Source of the DNA: Balanoglossus misakiensis | Lineage: Eukaryota; Hemichordata | NCBI GenBank assembly: GCA_040954595.2 | Contig: CM082589.2 | Span: forward strand, 9,734,001 to 9,798,000 | Length of the DNA stretch: 64,000 nucleotides | Direction: 5' to 3' | Shown: positions 34,101 to 49,600 of the stretch, one piece after another | Layout of the letters: every line of letters starts with the position of its first letter | Numbering within the stretch: position 1 is the stretch's first letter | The notes under the pieces: model-generated | What the model was told of the DNA's origin: nothing | Seen by the model: only the letters and a program-made list of their open reading frames with translations | The model's database searches: none | Position numbers and translations under genes: made by a program

Positions 34101-34979
34101 GGTGAAAATCATCAAAAAATGACAAATTTTCGACTTTGCAAAATCTCAAAATTTCGTAAATTTTTGAAAAAAAGTCATGGGTGAAAATCATCAAAAAATT
34201 ACAAATTTTCGTCTTTGCAAAATCTCAAAATTTCGTCGAGTTTTGAAAAAAATCATGGGTGAAAATCATCAAAAAATGACAAATTTTCGACTTTGCAAAA
34301 TCTCAAAATTTTGTCGATTTTTGAAAAAAAATCATGGGTTCGTTGATTTTTTAAAAAAAACATGGGTGAAAATCATCAAAAAATTACAAATTTTCGAATT
34401 TGCAAAATCTCAAAATTTCGTCGATTTTTGAAAAAAAACATGGGTGAAAATCATCAAAAAATGACAAATTTTCGACTTTGCAAAATCTCAAAATTTCGTA
34501 AATTTTTGAAAAAAAGTCATGGGTGAAAATCATCAAAAAATTACAAATTTTCGTCTTTGCAAAATCTCAAAATTTCGTCGATTTTTGAAAAAAATCATGG
34601 GTGAAAATCATCAAAAAATGACAAATTTTCGACTTTGCAAAATCTCAAAATTTTGTCGATTTTTGAAAAAAAATCATGGGTTCGTTGATTTTTGAAAAAA
34701 AACATGGGTGAAAATCATCAAAAAATTACAAATTTTCGAATTTGCAAAATCTCAAAATTTCGTCGATTTTTGAAAAAAAACATGGGTGAAAATCATCAAA
34801 AAATGACAAATTTTCGACTTTGCAAAATCTCAAAATTTCGTAAATTTTTGAAAAAAAGTCATGGGTGAAAATCATCAAAAAATTACAAATTTTCGTCTTT
34901 GCAAAATCTCAAAATTTCGTCGATTTTTGAAAAAAAAAATCATGGGTAAAAATCATCAAAAAATAACAAATTTTCGACT
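31134..34979 (+). repeat. 1,923-bp higher-order unit in tandem duplicate
   Basis: Rare variants recur at a constant offset of 1,923 bp (for example caaaaaagta at 32111 and 34034, aaaataacaaatt near 33038 and 34961, gccgattt/caatcatggtg starts near 31134 and 33057). Copy A is about 31134-33056 and copy B about 33057-34979. Confidence 0.85.
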
Positions 34980-37576
34980 TTGCAAAATCTAAAAATTTTG
35001 TCGATTTTTGAAAAAAATCATGGGTGAAAATCATCAAAAAATGACAAATTTTCGACTTTGCAAAATCTCAAAATTTCGTCGATTTTTGAAAAAAATCATG
35101 GGTTCGTTCAATTTTGAAAAAAAACATGGGTGAAAATCATCAAAAAATTACAAATTTTCGACTTTGCAAAATCTCAAAATTTTGTCGATTTTTGAAAAAA
35201 AATCATGGGTGAAAATCGTTAATAAATGACAAATTTTCGACTTTGCAAAATCTCAAAATTTCGTCGATTTTTGAAAAAAAATCATGGGTGAAAATCATCA
35301 AAAAATTACAAATTTTCGACTTTGCAAAATCTCAAAATTTCGTCGATTTTCGAGAAAAATCATGGGTGAAAATCATCAAAAAATGACAAATTTTCGACTT
35401 TGCAAAAACTCAAAATTTTGTCGATTTTTGAAAAAAAATCATGGGTTCGTTGATTTTTGAAAAAAAACATGGGTGAAAATCATCAAAAAATTACAAATTT
35501 TCGAATTTGCAAAATCTCAAAATTTTGTCGATTTTTGAAAAAAATCATGGGTGAAAATAATCAAAAAATTACAAATTTTCGACTTTGCAAAATCTAAAAA
35601 TTTTGTCGATTTTTGAAAAAAATCATGGGTGAAAATCATCAAAAAATGACAAATTTTCGACTTTGCAAAATCTCAAAATTTTGTCGATTTTTGAAAAAAA
35701 ATCATGGGTTCGTTGATTTTTGAAAAAAAACATGGGTGAAAATCATCAAAAAATTACAAATTTTCGAATTTGCAAAATCTCAAAATTTTGTCGATTTTTG
35801 AAAAAAATCATGGGTGAAAATAATCAAAAAATTACAAATTTTCGACTTTGCAAAATCTAAAAATTTTGTCGATTTTTGAAAAAAATCATGGGTGAAAATC
35901 ATCAAAAAATGACAAATTTTCGACTATGCAAAATCTCAAAATTTAGTCGATTTTTGAAAAAAATCATGGGTTCGTTCAATTTTGAAAAAAAACATGGGTG
36001 AAAATCATCAAAAAATTACAAATTTTCGACTTTGCAAAATCTCAAAATTTTGTCGATTTTTGAAAAAAAATCATGGGTGAAAATCATTAATAAATGACAA
36101 ATTTTCGACTTTGCAAAATCTCAAAATTTCGTCGATTTTTGAAAAAAAATCATGGGTGAAAATCATCAAAAAATTACAAATTTTCGACTTTGCAAAATCT
36201 CAAAATTTCGTCGATTTTTGAGAAAAATCATGGGTGAAAATCATCAAAAAATGACAAATTTTCGACTTTGCAAAATCTCAAAATTTTGTCGATTTTTGAA
36301 AAAAAATCATGGGTTCGTTGATTTTTGAAAAAAAACATGGGTGAAAATCATCAAAAAATTACAAATTTTCGAATTTGCAAAATCTCAAAATTTCTTAAAT
36401 TTTTGAAAAAAAGTCATGGGTGAAAATCATCAAAAAATTACAAATTTTCGTCTTTGCAAAATCTCAAAATTTCGTCGATTTTTGAAAAAAAAAATCATGG
36501 GTAAAAATCATCAAAAAATTACAAATTTTCGACTTTGCAAAATCTAAAAATTTTGTCGATTTTTGAAAAAAATCATGGGTGAAAATCATCAAAAAATGAC
36601 AAATTTTCGACTTTGCAAAATCTCAAAATTTCGTAGATTTTTGAAAAAAAAAAATCATGGGTAAAAATCATCAAAAAATTACAAATTTTCGACTTTGCAA
36701 AATCTAAAAATTTTGTCGATTTTTGAAAACAATCATGGGTGAAAATCATCAAAAAATGACAAATTTTCGACTTTGCAAAATCTCAAAATTTTGTCGATTT
36801 TTTTAAAAAAATCATGGGTGAAAATCATTAATAAATGACAAATTTTCGACTTTGCAAAATCTCAAAATTTCGTCGATTTTTGAAAAAAAATCATGGGTGA
36901 AAATCATCAAAAAATTACAAATTTTCGACTTTGCAAAATCTCAAAATTTCGTCGATTTTTGAGAAAAATCATGGGTGAAAATCATCAAAAAATGACAAAT
37001 TTTCGACTTTGCAAAATCTCAAAATTTTGTCGATTTTTGAAAAAAATCATGGGTTCGTTCAATTTTGAAAAAAAACATGGGTGAAAATCATCAAAAAATT
37101 ACAAATTTTCGACTTTGCAAAATCTCAAAATTTCGTCGATTTTTGAAAAAAAATCATGGGTGAAAATCATCAAAAAATTACAAATTTTCGACTTTGCAAA
37201 ATCTCAAAATTTTGTCGATTTTTGAAAAAAAATCATGGGTTCGTTGATTTTTGAAAAAAAACATGGGTGAAAATCATCAAAAAATTACAAATTTTCGAAT
37301 TTGCAAAATCACAAAATTTCGTCGATTTTTGAAAAAAAAACATGGGTGAAAATCATCAAAAAATTACAAATTTTCGACTTTGCAAAATCTCAAAATTTCG
37401 TAAATTTTTGAAAAAAAGTCATGGGTGAAAATCATCAAAAAATTACAAATTTTCGTCTTTGCAAAATCACAAAATTTCGTCGATTTTTGAAAAAAAAATC
37501 ATGGGTAAAAATCATCAAAAAATTACAAATTTTCGACTTTGCAAAATCTAAAAATTTTGTCGATTTTTGAAAAAAA

Positions 37577-40500
37577 TCATGGGTGAAAATCATCAAAAAA
37601 TGACAAATTTTCGTCTTTGCAAAATCTCAAAATTTCGTCCATTTTTGAATAAAAATCATGGGTGAAAATCATCAAAAAATGACACATTTTCGACTTTGCA
37701 AAATCTAAAAATTTCGTCGATTTTTGAAAAAAATCATGGTTGAAAATCATCAAAAAATGACAAAATTTTCGACTTTGTAAAATCACAAAATTTCGTCGAT
37801 TTTGAAAAAAATCATAGGTTCGTCGATTTCTAAAAAAAAACATGGGTGAAAATCATCAAAAAATGACAAATTTTCGACTTTGCAAAATCTCAAAATTTCG
37901 TCGATTTTTGAAAAAAATCATGGGTGAAAATCATCAAAAAATGACAAATTTTCGACTTCGCAAAATCTCAAAATTTCGTCAATTTTTGAAAAAATCAGGG
38001 GTAAAAATCATCAAAAAATGACAAATTTTCGTCTTTGCTAAATCTCAAAATTTCGTCGGTTTTTGAAAAATAATATGGGTGAAAATCATCAAAAAATGAC
38101 AAATTTTCGTCTTTGCAAAATCTCAAAATTTCTTCCATTTAAAAAAAAAAGCATGGGGGAAAATCATCAAAAAATGACAAATTTTCGTCTTTTCAAAATC
38201 TCAAAATTTCGTCCATTTAAAAAAAAAAACATGGGTGAAAATCATCAAAAAATGACAAATTTTTGACTTTTCAAAATCTCACAATTTCGTCGATTTTTGA
38301 AAAAAATCATGGGTGAAAATCATCAAAAAATGACAAATTATCGACTTTGCAAAATCTCAAAATTTCGTCGATTTTGAAAAAAACCATTGGGGGAAAATCA
38401 TCAAAAAATGACAAATTATCGACTTTGCAAAATCTCAAAATTTCGTCCATTTTAAAAAAAAAACATGGGGGAAAATCATCAAAAAATGACAAATTTTCGA
38501 CTTTGCAAAATCTCAAAATTTCGTCGATTTTGAAAAAAAACATTGGGGGAAAATCATCAAAAAATGACAAATTATCGACTTTGCACAATCTCACAATTTC
38601 GTCGATTTTTGAAAAAAATCATGGGTGAAAATCATCAAAAAATTACAAATTTTCGACTTTGCAAAATCTCAACATTTCGTCGATTTTTGAAAAAAATCAT
38701 GGGTGAAAATCATCAAAAAATTACAAATTTTCGATTTTGCAAAATCTCAAAATTTCGTCGATTTTGAAAAAAATCATAGGTTCGTCGTTTTTTTAAAAAA
38801 AAACATGGGTGAAAATCATCAAAAAATGACAAATTTTTGACTTTGCAAAATCTCACAATTTCGTCGATTTTTGAAAAAAATCATGGGTGAAAATCATCAA
38901 AAAATGACAAATTTTCGACTTTGCAAAATCTCAAAATTTCGTCCATTTTAAAAAAAAAACATGGGGGAAAATCATCAAAAAATGACAAATTTTCGACTTT
39001 GCAAAATCTCAAAATTTCGTCGATTTTGAAAAAAACCATTGGGGGAAAATCATCAAAAAATGACAAATTTTCGACTTTGCAAAATCTCAAAATTTCGTCG
39101 ATTTTGAAAAAAAACCATTGGGGGAAAATCATCAAAAAATTACAAATTTTCGACTTTGCAAAATCTCAACATTTCGTCGATTTTGAAAAAAAACCATTGG
39201 GGGAAAATCATCAAAAAATTACAAATTTTCGACTTTGCAAAATCTCAACATTTCGTCGATTTTTGAAAAAAATCATGGGTGAAAATAATCAAAAAATGAC
39301 AAATTTTCGACTTTGCAAAATCTCAAAATTTCGTCGATTTTTGAAAAAAAATCATGGGTGAAAATCATCAAAAAATTACAAATTTTCGACTTTGCAAAAT
39401 CTCAAAATTTTGTCGATTTTTGAAAAAAAATCATGGGTTCGTTGATTTTTGAAAAAAAACATGGGTGAAAATCATCAAAAAATGACAAATTTTCGACTTT
39501 GCAAAATCTCAAAATTTCGTCGATTTTTGAAAAAAATCATGGGTGAAAATCATCAAAAAATGACAAATTTTCGACTTCGCAAAATCTCAAAATTTCGTCA
39601 ATTTTTGAAAAAATCAGGGGTAAAAATCATCAAAAAATGACAAATTTTCGTCTTTGCTAAATCTCAATATTTCGTCGGTTTTTGAAAAATAATATGGGTG
39701 AAAATCATCAAAAAATGACAAATTTTCGACTTTGCAAAATCTCACAATTTCGTCGATTTTTGAAAAAAATCATGGGTGAAAATCATCAAAAAATGACAAA
39801 TTATCGACTTTGCAAAATCTCAAAATTTCGTCGATTTTGAAAAAAACCATTGGGGGAAAATCATCAAAAAATGACAAATTATCGACTTTGCAAAATCTCA
39901 AAATTTCGTCCATTTTAAAAAAAAAACATGGGGGAAAATCATCAAAAAATGACAAATTTTCGACTTTGCAAAATCTCAAAATTTCGTCGATTTTGAAAAA
40001 AAACATTGGGGGAAAATCATCAAAAAATGACAAATTATCGACTTTGCACAATCTCACAATTTCGTCGATTTTTGAAAAAAATCATGGGTGAAAATCATCA
40101 AAAAATTACAAATGTTCGACTTTGCAAAATCTCAACATTTCGTCGATTTTTGAAAAAAATCATGGGTGAAAATCATCAAAAAATGACAAATTTTCGACTT
40201 TGCAAAATCTCACAATTTCGTCGATTTTTGAAAAAAATCATGGGTGAAAATCATCAAAAAATTACAAATTTTCGACTTTGCAAAATCTCAACATTTCGTC
40301 GATTTTTGAAAAAAATCATGGGTGAAAATCATCAAAAAATGACAAATTTTCGACTTTGCAAAATCTCAAAATTTCGTCAATTTTTGAAAAAATCATGGGT
40401 GAAAATCATCAAAAAATGACAAATTTTCGTCTTTGCAAAATCTCAAAATTTCGTCAGTTTTTGAAAAATAATATGGTTGAAAATCATCAAAAAATGACAA

Positions 40501-43500
40501 AATTATCGACTTTGCAAAATCTCACAATTTCGTCGATTTTTGAAAAAAAATCATGGGTGAAAATCATCAAAAAATTACAAATTTTCGACTTTGCAAAATC
40601 TCAACATTTCGTCGATTTTTGAAAAAAATCATGGGTGAAAATCATCAAAAAATGACAAATTTTCGACTTTGCAAAATCTCAAAATTTCGTCCATTTTAAA
40701 AAAAAAACATGGGGGAAAATCATCAAAAAATGAGAATATTTTCGACTTTGCAAAATCTCAAAATTTCGTCGATTTTGAAAAAAATCATAGGTTCGTCGAT
40801 TTAAAAAAAAAACATGGGTGAAAATCATCAAAAAATGACAAATTTTCGACTTTGCAAAATCTCACAATTTCGTCGATTTTTGAAAAAAATCATGGGAGAA
40901 AATCATCAAAAAATGACAAATTTTCGACTTTGCAAAATCTCAACATTTCGTCGATTTTTGAAAAAAATCATGGGTGAAAATCATCAAAAAATGACAAATT
41001 TTCGACTTTGCAAAATCTCAAAATTTCGTCGATTTTTGAAAAAAAATCATGGGTGTAAATCATCAAAAAATGACAAATTTTCGTCTTTGCAAAATCTCAA
41101 AATTTCGTCCATTTTTGAATAAAAATCATGGGTGAAAATCATCAAAAAATGACACATTTTCGACTTTGCAAAATCTAAAAATTTCGTCGATTTTTGAAAA
41201 AAATCATGGTTGAAAATCATCAAAAAATGACAAAATTTTCGACTTTGTAAAATCACAAAATTTCGTCGATTTTGAAAAAAATCATAGGTTCGTCGATTTC
41301 TAAAAAAAAACATTGGTGAAAATCATCAAAAAATGACAAATTTTCGACTTTGCAAAATCTCAAAATTTCGTCGATTTTTGAAAAAAATCATGGGTGAAAA
41401 TCATCAAAAAATGACAAATTTTCGACTTCGCAAAATCTCACAATTTCGTCGATTTTTGAAAAAAATCATGGGTGAAAATCATCAAAAAATTACAAATTTT
41501 CGACTTTGCAAAATCTCAACATTTCGTCAATTTTTGAAAAAATCATGGGTGAAAATCATCAAAAAATGACAAATTATCGACTTTGCACAATCTCACAATT
41601 TCGTCGATTTTTGAAAAAAATCATGGGTGAAAATCATCAAAAAATTACAAATGTTCGACTTTGCAAAATCTCAACATTTCGTCGATTTTTGAAAAAAATC
41701 ATGGGTGAAAATCATCAAAAAATGACAAATTTTCGACTTTGCAAAATCTCACAATTTCGTCGATTTTTGAAAAAAATCATGGGTGAAAATCATCAAAAAA
41801 TTACAAATTTTCGACTTTGCAAAATCTCAACATTTCGTCGATTTTTGAAAAAAATCATGGGTGAAAATCATCAAAAAATGACAAATTTTCGACTTTGCAA
41901 AATCTCAAAATTTCGTCAATTTTTGAAAAAATCATGGGTGAAAATCATCAAAAAATGACAAATTTTCGTCTTTGCAAAATCTCAAAATTTCGTCAGTTTT
42001 TGAAAAATAATATGGTTGAAAATCATCAAAAAATGACAAAATTATCGACTTTGCAAAATCTCACAATTTCGTCGATTTTTGAAAAAAAATCATGGGTGAA
42101 AATCATCAAAAAATTACAAATTTTCGACTTTGCAAAATCTCAAAATTTTGTCGATTTTTGAAAAAAAATCATGGGTTCGTTGATTTTTGAAAAAAAACAT
42201 GGGTGAAAATCATCAAAAAATTACAAATTTTCGAATTTGCAAAATCACAAAATTTCGTCGATCTTTGAAAAAAAAACATGGGTGAAAATCATCAAAAAAT
42301 TACAAATTTTCGACTTTGCAAAATCTCAAAATTTCGTAAATTTTTGAAAAAAAGTCATGGGTGAAAATCATCAAAAAATTACAAATTTTCGTCTTTGCAA
42401 AATCACAAAATTTCGTCGATTTTTGAAAAAAAAAATCATGGGTAAAAATCATCAAAAAATTACAAATTTTCGACTTTGCAAAATCTAAAAATTTTGTCGA
42501 TTTTTGAAAAAAATCATGGGTGAAAATCATCAAAAAATGACAAATTTTCGTCTTTGCAAAATCTCAAAATTTCGTCCATTTTTGAATAAAAATCATGGGT
42601 GAAAATCATCAAAAAATGACACATTTTCGACTTTGCAAAATCTAAAAATTTCGTCGATTTTTGAAAAAAATCATGGTTGAAAATCATCAAAAAATGACAA
42701 AATTTTCGACTTTGTAAAATCACAAAATTTCGTCGATTTTGAAAAAAATCATAGGTTCGTCGATTTCTAAAAAAAAACATGGGTGAAAATCATCAAAAAA
42801 TGACAAATTTTCGACTTTGCAAAATCTCAAAATTTCGTCGATTTTTGAAAAAAATCATGGGTGAAAATCATCAAAAAATGACAAATTTTCGACTTCGCAA
42901 AATCTCAAAATTTCGTCAATTTTTGAAAAAAATCAGGGGTAAAAATCATCAAAAAATGACAAATTTTCGTCTTTGCTAAATCTCAAAATTTCGTCGGTTT
43001 TTGAAAAATAATATGGGTGAAAATCATCAAAAAATGACAAATTTTCGACTTTGCAAAATCTCAAAATTTCGTCCATTTTTGAAAAAAAATCATGGGTAAA
43101 AATCATCAAAAAATGACAAATTTTCGTCTTTGCAAAATCTCAAAATTTCTTCCATTTAAAAAAAAAAGCATGGGGGAAAATCATCAAAAAATGACAAATT
43201 TTCGTCTTTTCAAAATCTCAAAATTTCGTCCATTTAAAAAAAAAAACATGGGTGAAAATCATCAAAAAATGACAAATTTTTGACTTTTCAAAATCTCACA
43301 ATTTCGTCGATTTTTGAAAAAAATCATGGGTGAAAATCATCAAAAAATGACAAATTATCGACTTTGCAAAATCTCAAAATTTCGTCGATTTTGAAAAAAA
43401 CCATTGGGGGAAAATCATCAAAAAATGACAAATTATCGACTTTGCAAAATCTCAAAATTTCGTCCATTTTAAAAAAAAAACATGGGGGAAAATCATCAAA

Positions 43501-46500
43501 AAATGACAAATTTTCGACTTTGCAAAATCTCAAAATTTCGTCGATTTTGAAAAAAAACATTGGGGGAAAATCATCAAAAAATGACAAATTATCGACTTTG
43601 CACAATCTCACAATTTCGTCGATTTTTGAAAAAAATCATGGGTGAAAATCATCAAAAAATTACAAATTTTCGACTTTGCAAAATCTCAACATTTCGTCGA
43701 TTTTTGAAAAAAATCATGGGTGAAAATCATCAAAAAATGACAAATTTTCGACTTTGCAAAATCTCACAATTTCGTCGATTTTTGAAAAAAATCATGGGTG
43801 AAAATCATCAAAAAATTACAAATTTTCGACTTTGCAAAATCTCAACATTTCGTCGATTTTTGAAAAAAATCATGGGTGAAAATCATCAAAAAATTACAAA
43901 TTTTCGACTTTGCAAAATCTCAAAATTTCGTCGATTTTTGAAAAAAAATCATGGGTGAAAATCATCAAAAAATTACAAATTTTCGACTTTGCAAAATCTC
44001 AAAATTTTGTCGATTTTTGAAAAAAAATCATGGGTTCGTTGATTTTTGAAAAAAAACATGGGTGAAAATCATCAAAAAATGACAAATTTTCGACTTTGCA
44101 AAATCTCAAAATTTCGTCGATTTTTGAAAAAAATCATGGGTGAAAATCATCAAAAAATGACAAATTTTCGACTTCGCAAAATCTCAAAATTTCGTCAATT
44201 TTTGAAAAAATCAGGGGTAAAAATCATCAAAAAATGACAAATTTTCGTCTTTGCTAAATCTCAATATTTCGTCGGTTTTTGAAAAATAATATGGGTGAAA
44301 ATCATCAAAAAATGACAAATTTTCGACTTTGCAAAATCTCACAATTTCGTCGATTTTTGAAAAAAATCATGGGTGAAAATCATCAAAAAATGACAAATTA
44401 TCGACTTTGCAAAATCTCAAAATTTCGTCCATTTAAAAAAAAAAACATGGGGGAAAATCATCAAAAAATGACAAATTTTCGACTTTGCAAAATCTCAAAA
44501 TTTCGTCGATTTTGAAAAAAAACATTGGGGGAAAATCATCAAAAAATGACAAATTATCGACTTTGCACAATCTCACAATTTCGTCGATTTTTGAAAAAAA
44601 TCATGGGTGAAAATCATCAAAAAATTACAAATGTTCGACTTTGCAAAATCTCAACATTTCGTCGATTTTTGAAAAAAATCATGGGTGAAAATCATCAAAA
44701 AATGACAAATTTTCGACTTTGCAAAATCTCACAATTTCGTCGATTTTTGAAAAAAATCATGGGTGAAAATCATCAAAAAATTACAAATTTTCGACTTTGC
44801 AAAATCTCAACATTTCGTCGATTTTTGAAAAAAATCATGGGTGAAAATCATCAAAAAATGACAAATTTTCGACTTTGCAAAATCTCAAAATTTCGTCAAT
44901 TTTTGAAAAAATCATGGGTGAAAATCATCAAAAAATGACAAATTTTCGTCTTTGCAAAATCTCAAAATTTCGTCAGTTTTTGAAAAATAATATGGTTGAA
45001 AATCATCAAAAAATGACAAAATTATCGACTTTGCAAAATCTCACAATTTCGTCGATTTTTGAAAAAAAATCATGGGTGAAAATCATCAAAAAATTACAAA
45101 TTTTCGACTTTGCAAAATCTCAACATTTCGTCGATTTTTGAAAAAAATCATGGGTGAAAATCATCAAAAAATGACAAATTTTCGACTTTGCAAAATCTCA
45201 AAATTTCGTCCATTTTAAAAAAAAAACATGGGGGAAAATCATCAAAAAATGAGAATATTTTCGACTTTGCAAAATCTCAAAATTTCGTCGATTTTGAAAA
45301 AAATCATAGGTTCGTCGATTTAAAAAAAAAACATGGGTGAAAATCATCAAAAAATGACAAATTTTCGACTTTGCAAAATCTCACAATTTCGTCGATTTTT
45401 GAAAAAAATCATGGGAGAAAATCATCAAAAAATGACAAATTTTCGACTTTGCAAAATCTCAACATTTCGTCGATTTTTGAAAAAAATCATGGGTGAAAAT
45501 CATCAAAAAATGACAAATTTTCGACTTTGCAAAATCTCAAAATTTCGTCGATTTTTGAAAAAAAATCATGGGTGTAAATCATCAAAAAATGACAAATTTT
45601 CGTCTTTGCAAAATCTCAAAATTTCGTCCATTTTTGAATAAAAATCATGGGTGAAAATCATCAAAAAATGACACATTTTCGACTTTGCAAAATCTAAAAA
45701 TTTCGTCGATTTTTGAAAAAAATCATGGTTGAAAATCATCAAAAAATGACAAAATTTTCGACTTTGTAAAATCACAAAATTTCGTCGATTTTGAAAAAAA
45801 TCATAGGTTCGTCGATTTCTAAAAAAAAACATTGGTGAAAATCATCAAAAAATGACAAATTTTCGACTTTGCAAAATCTCAAAATTTCGTCGATTTTTGA
45901 AAAAAATCATGGGTGAAAATCATCAAAAAATGACAAATTTTCGACTTCGCAAAATCTCACAATTTCGTCGATTTTTGAAAAAAATCATGGGTGAAAATCA
46001 TCAAAAAATTACAAATTTTCGACTTTGCAAAATCTCAACATTTCGTCAATTTTTGAAAAAATCATGGGTGAAAATCATCAAAAAATGACAAATTATCGAC
46101 TTTGCACAATCTCACAATTTCGTCGATTTTTGAAAAAAATCATGGGTGAAAATCATCAAAAAATTACAAATGTTCGACTTTGCAAAATCTCAACATTTCG
46201 TCGATTTTTGAAAAAAATCATGGGTGAAAATCATCAAAAAATGACAAATTTTCGACTTTGCAAAATCTCACAATTTCGTCGATTTTTGAAAAAAATCATG
46301 GGTGAAAATCATCAAAAAATTACAAATTTTCGACTTTGCAAAATCTCAACATTTCGTCGATTTTTGAAAAAAATCATGGGTGAAAATCATCAAAAAATGA
46401 CAAATTTTCGACTTTGCAAAATCTCAAAATTTCGTCAATTTTTGAAAAAATCATGGGTGAAAATCATCAAAAAATGACAAATTTTCGTCTTTGCAAAATC

Positions 46501-46650
46501 TCAAAATTTCGTCAGTTTTTGAAAAATAATATGGTTGAAAATCATCAAAAAATGACAAAATTATCGACTTTGCAAAATCTCACAATTTCGTCGATTTTTG
46601 AAAAAAAATCATGGGTGAAAATCATCAAAAAATTACAAATTTTCGACTTT
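37577..46650 (+). repeat. 4.5-5.0-kb higher-order unit, two copies
   Basis: The order of monomer variants from 37577 repeats from 42514. Offsets step through 4,937, 5,017, 4,597 and 4,519 bp, differing by about one 78-bp monomer at indels. Diagnostic variants include aatgttcgac near 40111/44630 and 41650/46169, and gggtgtaaatc near 41052/45571. Confidence 0.8.
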
Positions 46651-49600
46651 GCAAAATCTCAACATTTCGTCGATTTTTGAAAAAAATCATGGGTGAAAAT
46701 CATCAAAAAATGACAAATTTTCGACTTTGCAAAATCTCAAAATTTCGTCCATTTTAAAAAAAAAAACATGGGGGAAAATCATCAAAAAATGAGAATATTT
46801 TCGACTTTGCAAAATCTCAAAATTTCGTCGATTTTGAAAAAAATCATAGGTTCGTCGATTTAAAAAAAAAACATGGGTGAAAATCATCAAAAACTGACAA
46901 ATTTTCGACTTTGCAAAATCTCACAATTTCGTCGATTTTTGAAAAAAATCGTGGGAGAAAATCATCAAAAAATGACAAATTTTCGACTTTGCAAAATCTC
47001 AACATTTCGTCGATTTTTGAAAAAAATCATGGGTGAAAATCATCAAAAAATGACAAATTTTCGTCTTTGCAAAATCTCAAAATTTCGTCCATTTTTGAAT
47101 AAAAATCATGGGTGAAAATCATCAAAAAATGACACATTTTCGACTTTGCAAAATCTAAAAATTTCGTCGATTTTTGAAAAAAATCATGGTTGAAAATCAT
47201 CAAAAAATGACAAAATTTTCGACTTTGTAAAATCACAAAATTTCGTCGATTTTGAAAAAAATCATAGGTTCGTCGATTTCTAAAAAAAAACATTGGTGAA
47301 AATCATCAAAAAATGACAAATTTTCGACTTTGCAAAATCTCAAAATTTCGTCGATTTTTGAAAAAAATCATGGGTGAAAATCATCAAAAAATGACAAATT
47401 TTCGACTTCGCAAAATCTCAAAATTTCGTCAATTTTTGAAAAAATCAGGGGTAAAAATCATCAAAAAATGACAAATTTTCGTCTTTGCTAAATCTCAAAA
47501 TTTCGTCGGTTTTTGAAAAATAATATGGGTGAAAATCATCAAAAAATGACAAATTTTCGACTTTGCAAAATCTCAACATTTCGTCGATTTTTGAAAAAAA
47601 TCATGGGTGAAAATCATCAAAAAATGACAAATTTTCGACTTTGCAAAATCTCAAAATTTCGTCCATTTTAAAAAAAAAACATGGGGGAAAATCATCAAAA
47701 AATGAGAAAATTTTCGACTTTGCAAAATCTCAAAATTTCGTCGATTTTGAAAAAAATCATAGGTTCGTCGATTTAAAAAAAAAAACATGGGTGAAAATCA
47801 TCAAAAAATGACAAATTTTCGACTTTGCAAAATCTCACAATTTCGTCGATTTTTGAAAAAAATCATGGGAGAAAATCATCAAAAAATGACAAATTTTCGA
47901 CTTTGCAAAATCTCAACATTTCGTCGATTTTTGAAAAAAATCATGGGTGAAAATCATCAAAAAATGACAAATTTTCGACTTTGCAAAATCTCACAATTTC
48001 GTCGATTTTTGAAAAAAATCATGGGTGAAAATCATCAAAAAATTACAAATTTTCGACTTTGCAAAATCTCAACATTTCGTCAATTTTTGAAAAAATCATG
48101 GGTGAAAATCATCAAAAAATGACAAATTTTCGTCTTTGCAAAATCTCAAAATTTCGTCGATTTTGAAAAAAATCATAGGTTCGTCGATTTAAAAAAAAAA
48201 CATGGGTGAAAATCATCAAAAAATGACAAATTTTCGACTTTGCAAAATCTCACAATTTCGTCGATTTTTGAAAAAAATCATGGGAGAAAATCATCAAAAA
48301 ATGACAAATTTTCGACTTTGCAAAATCTCAACATTTCGTCGATTTTTGAAAAAAAATCATGGGTGTAAATCATCAAAAAATGACAAATTTTCGTCTTTGC
48401 AAAATCTCAAAATTTCGTCCATTTTTGAATAAAAATCATGGGTGAAAATCATCAAAAAATGACACATTTTCGACTTTGCAAAATCTAAAAATTTCGTCGA
48501 TTTTTGAAAAAAATCATGGTTGAAAATCATCAAAAAATGACAAAATTTTCGACTTTGTAAAATCACAAAATTTCGTCGATTTTGAAAAAAATCATAGGTT
48601 CGTCGATTTCTAAAAAAAAACATGGGTGAAAATCATCAAAAAATGACAAATTTTCGACTTTGCAAAATCTCAAAATTTCGTCGATTTTTGAAAAAAATCA
48701 TGGGTGAAAATCATCAAAAAATGACAAATTTTCGACTTCGCAAAATCTCAAAATTTCGTCAATTTTTGAAAAAATCAGGGGTAAAAATCATCAAAAAATG
48801 ACAAATTTTCGTCTTTGCTAAATCTCAAAATTTCGTCGGTTTTTGAAAAATAATATGGGTGAAAATCATCAAAAAATGACAAATTTTCGACTTTGCAAAA
48901 TCTCAACATTTCGTCGATTTTTGAAAAAAATCATGGGTGAAAATCATCAAAAAATGACAAATTTTCGACTTTGCAAAATCTCAAAATTTCGTCCATTTTA
49001 AAAAAAAAACATTGGGGAAAATCATCAAAAAATGAGAAAATTTTCGACTTTGCAAAATCTCAAAATTTCGTCGATTTTGAAAAAAATCATAGGTTCGTCG
49101 ATTTAAAAAAAAAAACATGGGTGAAAATCATCAAAAAATGACAAATTTTCGACTTTGCAAAATCTCAACATTTCGTCGATTTTTGAAAAAAATCATGGGT
49201 GAAAATCATCAAAAAATGACAAATTATCGACTTTGCAAAATCTCACAATTTCGTCGATTTTTGAAAAAAATCATGGGTGAAAATCATCAAAAAATTACAA
49301 ATTTTCGACTTTGCAAAATCTCAACATTTCGTCGATTTTTTAAAAAAATCATGGGTGAAAATCATCAAAAAATGACAAATTTTCGACTTTGCAAAATCTC
49401 AAAATTTCGTCAATTTTTGAAAAAAATCATGGGTGAAAATCATCAAAAAATGACAAATTTTCGACTTTGCAAAATCTCAAAATTTCGTCAATTTTTGAAA
49501 AAAATCATGGGTGAAAATCATCAAAAAATGACAAATTTTCGACTTTGCAAAATCTCAACATTTCATCGATTTTTGAAAAAAAATCATGGTTGAAAATCAT